From assembly GCF_002262875.1 (NCBI RefSeq), contig NZ_NKYE01000021.1, positions 55,917 to 119,916 of the forward strand: a stretch of DNA of 64,000 nt, read 5' to 3'. The position numbers and the translations under genes were made by a program. Positions 58,325 through 64,000 of this stretch are shown piece after piece (position 1 is the stretch's first letter; each line of letters starts with the position of its first letter). This stretch comes from Amycolatopsis antarctica (GTDB lineage: Bacteria; Actinomycetota; Actinomycetes; Mycobacteriales; Pseudonocardiaceae). A model generated the notes under the pieces. It was not told the origin of the DNA and ran no database searches. It saw only the letters and a program-made list of their open reading frames with translations.

Positions 58325-60033
58325 GCTGCTTCCCCTTCCTCGTTCTTCTCGTCGGCAGCGGTCGTACGGTGTCCGGTGAGCGTCAGGAAGACGTCATCGA
58401 GGCTGGGGAGGCGCAGCGAGAGTTCGCTGACTCCGATGGCGGCCTCATCGAGGCTCCGTACGATCGCGGGCATCGCCTCGCCATCGGTCACGGCCGCGCT
58501 CAGCTGTCCGGTTTGCGCATCGACTACCGGGGCGGCGTCGATGATTCTCCGGACCCGGTTCGTAGCTTCTTCGAGCTGACTGGGGTCGATGAGACGTACG
58601 TCGAGTGTCTGGCTTCCCATGCGCCGTTTGAGGCTGTCCGGTGTCCCCCGTGCGATGACCTTGCCGGCGTCGATGACGACGATCTCGTTCGCTAGGTGAT
58701 CGGCTTCTTCGAGGTACTGGGTCGTAAGCAGCACCGTGGAACCCTGCGCGGCGAGTCTGCGGATCATGGCCCACGTCTCACCTCTGCGGGCGGGGTCGAG
58801 GCCGGTGGTGGGCTCATCGAGGAACACGACCGCAGCTTCGCCCATGATGCTCGCCGCGAGGTCGAGACGGCGACGCATCCCGCCGGAGTAGCTCGTAGCG
58901 GGCTTGGTCGCAGCATCGGCAAGTCCAGCTTCTTCGATGAGCTCGCAGGCGCGGCTTTTCGCCTGTTTGCGGGACATGCCCAGCAACCGGCCGATCATCG
59001 TGAGGTTCTGGTAGCCACTGAGGTCCTTGTCCACCGAAGCGTACTGCCCGGTGAGGCCGATGAGCTGCCGTACCTGGTGGGCGTCTCGAACGACGTCGTA
59101 TCCGCAGACGCGGGCAGTGCCCTTATCGGCCTTCATCAGAGTCGCGAGGATGCGCACCGTCGTGGTCTTGCCCGACCCGTTCGGGCCTAGCAGCCCGAGC
59201 ACGGAGCCGGGCTCCACGGCGAAGTCGACGCCGTCGAGCGCGGTGGTGCCACCGAATCTTTTGACGAGGCCGCTCACCTCGATTGCCGGGCCGTTGCTGT
59301 ACTGAGCCATGCGCTTCCTACGTTCTTCGTCCTGCGCGGCCTGGGCTCGCGGCTGCTTGCCTGCGGCGCTGTCCGCCTCAGAGTCGCTGTGTTCCCGCAC
59401 CGCGTCGAGAAACGCTTTGGGTTCATCGGTCCAGAGGTAGATGCGGTCGACGACCTGCTCGCCGCCCTTCGGCGGCAGACCGGGAAGGGTGATGGTCGTC
59501 GGCCGTTCCAGGACGACCTCGATGTTGGTTTGGCCGGTGATGTCCACCACCAGTGATCGGCCTTCCCGGTCGTCGATCACGCTCGGGGTCTTGGGCTCGT
59601 AGTTGCGGTTCTTCAGCCCCACCGAGTAGACGTCGCTCCAGATGACGTGGGCATCCATATCGAGGCCGTCTCGCACACGGATGCCCTCGCTCCCGACCGT
59701 GTGGGGTCGCATGAGGTGGGCGCACAGGAACCCGGTCATCCATACGAGCCCCCAGATGCCGACGATGAGCAGCGGGATTCTCAGCCAGAGCCACTGGTGC
59801 ACGATCAGGTCGATGGCGACGATTTCGAATGCCGAGACCGCGATGAGGGTGATGAGCACCGCGAGGCTCTGGGAGTGGTAATGGAAACCCTTGGCGTCGT
59901 GGGCCTGCCAGGGCTTGCGAGCAATCGCGCGGCCGATGGCGACGTAGATGATCTTCTCGATCCCCGTACCTCGGGCAATGAGGGCTTTGGCGCGGCTCGG
60001 TTCGGTCTGCGGGATTCGGGTGGCGGTGCTCAT
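58321..60033 (-). CDS. fusion of membrane/soluble domain and DrrA-like ABC ATPase
   Basis: 570 aa in one uninterrupted frame from ATG 60033, which overlaps the MarR stop. Residues 1-241 hold two membrane helices (VLITLIAVSAFEIVAIDLIV, IPLLIVGIWGLVWMTGFLC) and a soluble beta-rich domain, then a Lys/Arg/Ala-rich linker. Residues from 242 are a full DrrA-type ATPase: Walker A GPNGSGKTT, signature YSGGMRRR, Walker B VVFLDEPTTGLD, and a C-terminal DrrA domain. An internal ATG 59310 with AGGAAG nearby would give the usual 329-aa DrrA, so two products are possible. The N-terminal domain is unfamiliar to me as part of an ABC protein. Confidence 0.8.
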   Translation of the reverse strand: MSTATRIPQTEPSRAKALIARGTGIEKIIYVAIGRAIARKPWQAHDAKGFHYHSQSLAVLITLIAVSAFEIVAIDLIVHQWLWLRIPLLIVGIWGLVWMTGFLCAHLMRPHTVGSEGIRVRDGLDMDAHVIWSDVYSVGLKNRNYEPKTPSVIDDREGRSLVVDITGQTNIEVVLERPTTITLPGLPPKGGEQVVDRIYLWTDEPKAFLDAVREHSDSEADSAAGKQPRAQAAQDEERRKRMAQYSNGPAIEVSGLVKRFGGTTALDGVDFAVEPGSVLGLLGPNGSGKTTTVRILATLMKADKGTARVCGYDVVRDAHQVRQLIGLTGQYASVDKDLSGYQNLTMIGRLLGMSRKQAKSRACELIEEAGLADAATKPATSYSGGMRRRLDLAASIMGEAAVVFLDEPTTGLDPARRGETWAMIRRLAAQGSTVLLTTQYLEEADHLANEIVVIDAGKVIARGTPDSLKRRMGSQTLDVRLIDPSQLEEATNRVRRIIDAAPVVDAQTGQLSAAVTDGEAMPAIVRSLDEAAIGVSELSLRLPSLDDVFLTLTGHRTTAADEKNEEGEAA

Positions 60034-60485
60034 CTGTCGCCCTCGGCTTCCGTCTGCTCGGAGCTCGTTGATGTGGCGAGGTGGGCGATGATCGCGTCGA
60101 TGCCCTGTTCGAGTGCATCGAGGTGCTCCGGTGCGACCACGCCGCGCAGTTCGGCCTCCAGGCGAGCGTGTTCCTCCTGCATTCGGGCCATCGCCGTCTC
60201 GCCGTTCGGGGTGAGCTTCACCAGCACGGCGCGGCGGTCGGACGAGTGGGGAACGCGCTGCACGTACCCGTGCTGCTCCAGCGCGTCCACGAGGCCGGAG
60301 ATGTTGCGAGCTGTCACCGACAACGCCTCGGCGAGGATCTGCTGGGTGGACGGACCGCTCAGCGTCAGCGTCCACAGGACAGCGGCCCGCGACTCCGTAA
60401 GCGGAGTGCCGGCGAAGGCTCGGGTCATGTCCCGCTGGAACATGCTCGTGACGGCCATGAGCTTGTCTACGATCGCGGTACGCAT
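60030..60485 (-). CDS. MarR family transcriptional regulator
   Basis: 151 aa. Winged helix-turn-helix: RAAVLWTLTLSGPSTQQILA then LSVTARNISGLVDALEQHGYV and VPHSSDRRAVLVKLTPNGET, the MarR core with the DxRxxxVxLT wing. It leads the operon with the fusion ATPase and permease (ATGA overlap), so it is probably the drug-responsive repressor of that exporter. Confidence 0.92.
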   Translation of the reverse strand: MRTAIVDKLMAVTSMFQRDMTRAFAGTPLTESRAAVLWTLTLSGPSTQQILAEALSVTARNISGLVDALEQHGYVQRVPHSSDRRAVLVKLTPNGETAMARMQEEHARLEAELRGVVAPEHLDALEQGIDAIIAHLATSTSSEQTEAEGDR

Positions 60486-60769
60486 ATCAGTACCTTACTA
60501 CATTAAGAACATAGGTAACTACTTTCTCGGCGCCGAGCAGAGAGGGAACGTAGCCCGGACGGTCCGGACACGACCACACGGGAACCCACCGGTCGCCTCG
60601 ACCTGTACACGTGGCAGGCCCGGCGGGTCCGGCTCGTCGCCGAGAACGACATGGTCGTCGGCTTGTAACTCGGTGTCGGGGATCCGCTGCATCCACCGCG
60701 ATCGAGATTCGGGACGAGCCGCACTGGGCGTGGTTGTACTCTCGCCGCACCGGTCCGCGACCGGCGGCG
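60486..60769. other. intergenic region, no gene seen
   Basis: 284 bp upstream of the MarR operon. It should hold the operon promoter. Minus-strand open frames give sequence like HVVLGDEPDPPGLPRVQVE that looks somewhat coding but is broken and not recognised, so it may be more decayed DNA. Confidence 0.3.
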
Positions 60770-61018
60770 ATGATGCCCGCCGCGATCGACACCGACCGGC
60801 TCTGGGCCGTGATCGACCAGTTGCTCGTCGCGCGCGCGGCAAAACCGGCTCGAAGCACCACCTGATCTGCGATGGCGGTGGTGCGCCTCTCGTGATGACG
60901 CTCACCGGCGGACACCGCAGGTGACATCACCCAGCTCATCGCGCTGGTGGACGCCGTTCCCGCGATTCGTGGCCGGCGAGGGCGTCCACGGCGAAAGCCC
61001 GATGTCATCGTCGCTGAC
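60770..61018 (+). mobile_element. fragment of a second IS5-family transposase
   Basis: The plus strand carries IDTDRLWAVIDQLL (transposase N-terminus), then a deletion and frame change to KTGSKHHLICDGGG and MTLTGGHRR, and after another shift DITQLIALVDAVPAIRGRRG with RRKPDVIVAD. These are the N-terminal and central blocks of an IS5/IS1647-type transposase. It stops abruptly at about 61018 where the truncated ABC ATPase begins on the other strand. Confidence 0.8.
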
Positions 61019-61755
61019 ATCGAGGCTGGACCTGCCGATTGCGACGTCGCTTACCGCGATATCGAGGTCTCGCACTGTGTTCAGCGCGAGCGAAAGCGTG
61101 ATTGCCGGGTCAGCATCGGTGTGAAGGCGAAAAGCACCACAGGTGGTCGCCTCCAGCTTTCGCACATCCGGTACTTCGCACAACCGTGCGCTGATCTCGG
61201 CAACGGCGTGGTCGTCCGCTCCCACGGTGATGGTGACGGTGTTGCCGTCGGACAGGGCGCGAGTGAGCGCATCGGGTGTGTCGAGGGCGAGCAGTTTGCC
61301 GCGGTCGACGATACCGACGCGGTCGCACAGCTTCGTGGCCTCATCCATGTCGTGCGTTGTCAGCACGACTGTGACGCCTTCGTCGCGCAGCGCGGCGACG
61401 CGGTCGTGTACGAAGAGTCGCGCCTGGGGATCAAGAGCATTGCTGGGTTCGTCCAGGAACAGCACCTTTGGCCGGTGCATGAGCGCGCGGGCGATCATCA
61501 GCCGTTGCGCCTGACCACCCGACAACGTGTCAACCGACGCTTTCAGGTGGTCGGCCAGTCCCATCCGGTCAAGGATCTGGTCGACGCGACGTTTGCGCTC
61601 GGCCGACGAAACACCGTGGTAGGCCGCATGGAACAGCAGGTTCCGCCGGACGCTGAGCGAGCGGTCGAGGTTGTTGCGCTGAGGGACGACCGCGAGCAAC
61701 CGCCGCACGCTTCTGGAGTCGGCGACCACGTCGACGCCTTCGACGAGCGACGCAT
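61019..61755 (-). pseudogene. truncated drug-exporter ABC ATPase (no Walker A)
   Basis: On the minus strand, VEGVDVVADSRSVRRLLAVV then VPQRNNLDRSLSVRRNLLF, signature DTLSGGQAQRLMIARAL, Walker B VLFLDEPSNALDP and H-loop TTHDMDE are intact and resemble daunorubicin-type exporter ATPases. The N-terminal part with Walker A and the first strands is missing, and the C-terminal reading frame runs into antisense IS5 sequence (ending DELGDVTCGVRR). Both ends are therefore rearranged and the product cannot bind ATP normally. No permease follows. Confidence 0.85.
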
Positions 61756-61885
61756 GGTGGAAGCGTGGGATAAGAAGATCGTCGCTGACAGTCCCTCGAC
61801 GATGTTGTGTGGCCTGCGTATCGCGCCCCGTGCGGCGATCTGAACGACATCAACTCTCCGGCCAGCGAGGTCGCATGCCTGATTT

Positions 61886-62052
61886 TCGCCGCGGACGTGG
61901 TCTTCGGTGTCCAGGCCTCCGAATACGTCGAGGGCAGGGCCGCGCAGCGGTTGCTTGACGCGTGGCGGGACGGGCTCAGTTCCTTGCGTCCCAACGATTT
62001 CTATCCCGTCGGGTCGCCTCCTGCGCTCGACCGGGGCAGCTTCCTCCGGTGA
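61886..62052 (+). pseudogene. C-terminal fragment of diiron-type redox enzyme
   Basis: The last 55 codons of the 28288-29352 gene, ADVVFGVQASEYVEGRAAQR through to LDRGSFLR, with a normal stop. The upstream part is absent and replaced by unrelated sequence, which gives an 81-aa frame from 61807 by chance. No metal ligands remain, so it is a non-functional relic. Confidence 0.9.
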
Positions 62053-62231
62053 CTGGTGTCGCAGAACGGGTACCGTTTGCTGCGGCGACACGTACACAGT
62101 GCCACGAGAAACCGGTCGGACCGCACGACGACACCGTCATCCACCGCTATCTCCACCGGGCCCTCGATCAACACCGGGCCGCCGGGGACCACACGGACCC
62201 TGCGACTCGGCTGGGCGTTCTCCGTTGTCAT
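62001..62231 (-). CDS. CDGSH iron-sulfur domain protein, second copy
   Basis: 76 aa, intact, differing from the copy at 29301-29531 at only four residues, all outside the cluster. CTCRRSKRYPFCDTSH is unchanged. It is antisense to and overlaps the diiron fragment. A complete second copy could still be expressed, though its promoter region beyond 62231 was copied only in part. This gives the genome two near-identical small Fe-S proteins. Confidence 0.88.
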   Translation of the reverse strand: MTTENAQPSRRVRVVPGGPVLIEGPVEIAVDDGVVVRSDRFLVALCTCRRSKRYPFCDTSHRRKLPRSSAGGDPTG

Positions 62232-62340
62232 ACCGGTGCCTCACATCTGTTGTCCTCGCACGATTTTCCGGCCGCACACCACCCGCGGCGGTCGCACTCC
62301 GGTACGGACCGGGTTCCCCGAAGCGCGTCACGGGCAAACC

Positions 62341-62626
62341 CTGACCGGTGGCCGCTGACCTACGAGCCCTGCCGCGAGACCCGGATGGAAGACGCCACGG
62401 CCGCCGGTTTCACGGGGACGGAGATCGGCATCGGCGACCGCGGCCGCCGCACCGCCGGGTGCGCACCGCTGGCGCACGAGTCGGCGAATCGCTACGCTAG
62501 CGATGCAGCTCGCCGCTCGGTGCCCAGACTCCGCACGCTTCCGGCGATCCATCTCCAATAGCCGGCCAGCATCCCCGTGCTCGCTTGAGACGGTGCCCAA
62601 ACCTGGCCGGCAGGAGCGAGCCGATC
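62341..62626. other. intergenic region after the duplication
   Basis: 286 bp with no convincing gene. A weak continuation of the duplication is seen to about 62380. The last bases carry AGGAGCG before GTG 62627. Confidence 0.3.
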
Positions 62627-63103
62627 GTGACAGCAACAGTATCCGGGCCCAACCTGGCCGATACCGGACACAGCGCACCTTCCCGCATCCACGCCCCGGT
62701 CCGCTTGGTCAACGAGGTCGCGGTGGTGCGGATGCACGGCGACGTCGACGCGCGTACCGCACCCGTCCTGGCCGAGCGTCTGGCCCAGGAGTTGCGTCGA
62801 TCAGACCGCCGGGTGGTCGTCGTGGACCTGCGGGGCGTGGGTGTACTGGAACCCGCAGGTCTGCAGGTCCTGATCACCGCCCAAGAGCGTGCGCGCGAAA
62901 AACACGTCGCGGTAAGGATCGTCGCGGATGCCCATGCCGTCCTCGAGTACCTCACGCTGACGAGCAGGGCACACACGCTCATCGTCTTCCCCGTGTACGC
63001 GCACGCGGTCCAGCTACTCCGTGGTCACATCGGCCCGATGCCTCCTCCCGTACCCCAGCAGGGGATCGAGCAACGGCTGCACGCGGCCGGAAACCCGCAG
63101 TAG
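62627..63103 (+). CDS. STAS-domain anti-sigma factor antagonist-like protein lacking the phospho-Ser
   Basis: 158 aa from GTG 62627 behind AGGAGCG. STAS core: VRLVNEVAVVRMHGDVDART, then VVVVDLRGVGVLEPAGLQVLITA. The usual phosphoacceptor Ser in D-S-x-G-L is replaced, the motif reading LEPAGL, so regulation by phosphorylation is unlikely. The C-terminus is basic and proline-rich. It is followed, after 395 bp, by a STAS gene with a normal Ser. Partner kinases are not in the window. Confidence 0.8.
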   Translation: MTATVSGPNLADTGHSAPSRIHAPVRLVNEVAVVRMHGDVDARTAPVLAERLAQELRRSDRRVVVVDLRGVGVLEPAGLQVLITAQERAREKHVAVRIVADAHAVLEYLTLTSRAHTLIVFPVYAHAVQLLRGHIGPMPPPVPQQGIEQRLHAAGNPQ

Positions 63104-63497
63104 CAGGCCGCAATCACGCGGCGTTCATCGCCCGACACCGGTCGCACCACGGTCCACAGGGCTGGACATGCCTGGCTGCACCTCGCGGCAGGTCCACAAA
63201 GCCCCAACTACCGCATCCGTGGCGAGCGCACCTTCCCGAACCACTCGATCGCACATTCGGCTACGAGCTCGTCACCGCGATACACGTGGCGGTTCGACGT
63301 CTCCGCTCCGCGTCCGTGAATCATGTCGAGATTGCCGGTGGTCCGGGCCGGACGGACGGCCCGCCGATCCCGGCAGTGGCAGGTATGGCAATTCCGGTCG
63401 ACCGGTGCCGTACCCGGGTTGTCGCCCCGGCGTAAAGATTACGACCACGGATTGCCGAACACGTCCTGGGGTCGAGGCACGACATTGGAGGAAATTG
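63104..63497. other. intergenic region between two STAS genes
   Basis: 394 bp without a recognised gene. A single frame reads through it but is Arg/Pro-rich and unconserved in appearance. It ends in TTGGAGGAAA, the ribosome binding site of the TTG-start STAS gene. Confidence 0.3.
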
Positions 63498-63884
63498 TTG
63501 GGTACTCATGATCTGCACATCGCCACCAGCGAGACCGAGAACGCCGTGATCGTCGAGGTCCGCGGCGGAGTCGATGACATGACGGAGCCACAGTTTCGCC
63601 GCCAACTCCTGACCGCCGAGTCGCTGCCGCCGACCTCGCGCGCAATGGTCCTGGACCTACGCCAAGTCGATTTCCTCGGATCGGTCGGACTGACAGCGCT
63701 GGTGCGCGCTCGCTTACGGGCCGAGCGGGCACAACGCGAATTGATGATCGTTGCGGCACATCGCTGCGTCGTCACACCGATGAGGATCACCGGCATAGAC
63801 AAACGCATTGGCTTGTACGGCACGTTGGCACTGGCTCTCGAGGAGCTCGCCACCACGCGCCTCACGGCACTGCGGGGCTGCTGA
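63498..63884 (+). CDS. STAS-domain anti-sigma factor antagonist-like protein
   Basis: 128 aa from the rare start TTG 63498, chosen because GGAGG (63486-63490) lies 7 nt upstream and the frame then begins the STAS strand DLHIATSETENAVIVEV. VLDLRQVDFLGSVGLTALV keeps the expected Ser in GSVGL. A long in-frame extension to 63021 is Arg/Pro-rich and rejected. The stop (63882-63884) is a few bases from the IS3-type end, so the insertion did not disrupt the gene. Confidence 0.85.
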   Translation: MGTHDLHIATSETENAVIVEVRGGVDDMTEPQFRRQLLTAESLPPTSRAMVLDLRQVDFLGSVGLTALVRARLRAERAQRELMIVAAHRCVVTPMRITGIDKRIGLYGTLALALEELATTRLTALRGC

Positions 63885-63903
63885 ATGATTCTGTGACAGC
63901 AGG

Positions 63904-64000
63904 TTAGGCCGCCGTTGTGGCGGTCTGGGTCATGATGGCTTCGTACTCGATGGGGGTCAATCTGCCGAGTCGTGCTTGGCGGCGTCGGCGGTGGTAGGTG
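63904..64000 (-). mobile_element. IS3-family transposase C-terminus, cut by window edge
   Basis: The last 31 residues of an OrfB-type transposase read YHRRRRRQARLGRLTPIEYE then AIMTQTATTAA, ending at the TAA at 63904-63906. This is the usual IS3-family C-terminus. The element end is probably close to 63889 (TGATTCTGTGACAGCAGG), the typical position of the terminal repeat just outside the stop. The rest of the element is beyond 64000. Confidence 0.8.

Larger units (their letters stand above)
61886..62340. repeat. segmental duplication, copy B
   Basis: Second copy of 29186-29640, same orientation, 32,700 bp away, about 20 mismatches in 455 aligned bases with no gap. It starts inside the diiron-type coding sequence and ends soon after the CDGSH gene, so it brings one complete gene and a fragment. 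It lies between the truncated ABC ATPase and STAS genes in a rearranged area. Confidence 0.9.

Noticed and set aside
60034..60375. 684-aa version of the ABC fusion protein starting at 60375
   Set aside because: The extra N-terminus overlaps the MarR gene in another frame; ATG 60033 has the ATGA overlap.
63021..63497. 287-aa extension of the last STAS frame
   Set aside because: Arg/Pro-rich without similarity; TTG 63498 with GGAGG fits the STAS start.
1..64000. CRISPR arrays, rRNA, tRNA and replication origins
   Set aside because: No regularly spaced repeats, cloverleaf sequences, rRNA-like blocks or DnaA-box clusters were seen.

Overview
This is a GC-rich (about 70%) actinobacterial chromosome segment. 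Codon use, Tat and WXG100-type proteins, dense 4-bp gene overlaps and frequent GTG starts suggest a Pseudonocardiales-like organism (Amycolatopsis or a relative), but no rRNA or housekeeping gene is present to fix the genus. I saw no tRNA, rRNA or CRISPR array.

Layout. 1-8760 is an exopolysaccharide/cell-surface polysaccharide locus: O-antigen ligase-like polymerase (cut by the window edge), Wzx-type flippase, Tat-exported beta-helix protein, CDP-alcohol phosphatidyltransferase, Wzz-like chain-length protein, a split Alg13/Alg14-type glycosyltransferase and an initiating polyprenyl glycosylphosphotransferase. 9137-10560 couples a CysQ-like PAP phosphatase with a sulfotransferase. 10620-14144 is an acyl-CoA ligase/lipase operon divergent from a TetR regulator. 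14723-15262 is a secreted lysozyme-like cell-wall protein.

15468-21132 (minus strand) is the most interesting region. It reads like a compact RiPP cluster: FAD oxidoreductase, unknown 195-aa protein, a 27-aa precursor ending in TAPYVYY, cytochrome P450, MFS exporter and glycosyltransferase. The last four residues YVYY differ by Ile to Val from the YIYY core of cittilin/RP-66453, a P450-crosslinked bicyclic peptide. The precursor gene lies between two strong hairpins. A LysR regulator (21827) and a small unknown protein lie just upstream.

22868-50000 is mixed chromosomal and accessory content: orphan ABC ATPase, tandem double serine protease, DHFR-like reductase, methyltransferase, YbdK-type ligase with a haem-oxygenase-like diiron protein and an antisense-overlapping CDGSH Fe-S protein, haloacetate dehalogenase-like hydrolase, a type VII-like pair, nucleoside hydrolase, STAS protein, FAD/Rieske oxidoreductase, a run of small membrane/stress proteins, HxlR/VOC pair, NarL-type two-component system, CPBP protease, secreted tripeptidyl aminopeptidase, multicopper oxidase, and LysR/MDR reductase pair.

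51200-64000 is a recombination-prone tail: a decayed tyrosine recombinase, WXG100-like operon, small membrane/regulator genes, a frameshifted IS5-type element, a MarR-ABC exporter operon in which a membrane/soluble domain is fused in frame to the ATPase, a second IS5 fragment joined to a truncated drug-exporter ATPase, a 455-bp second copy of the CDGSH segment exactly 32,700 bp from the first, two STAS proteins and the end of an IS3-family element at the window edge.
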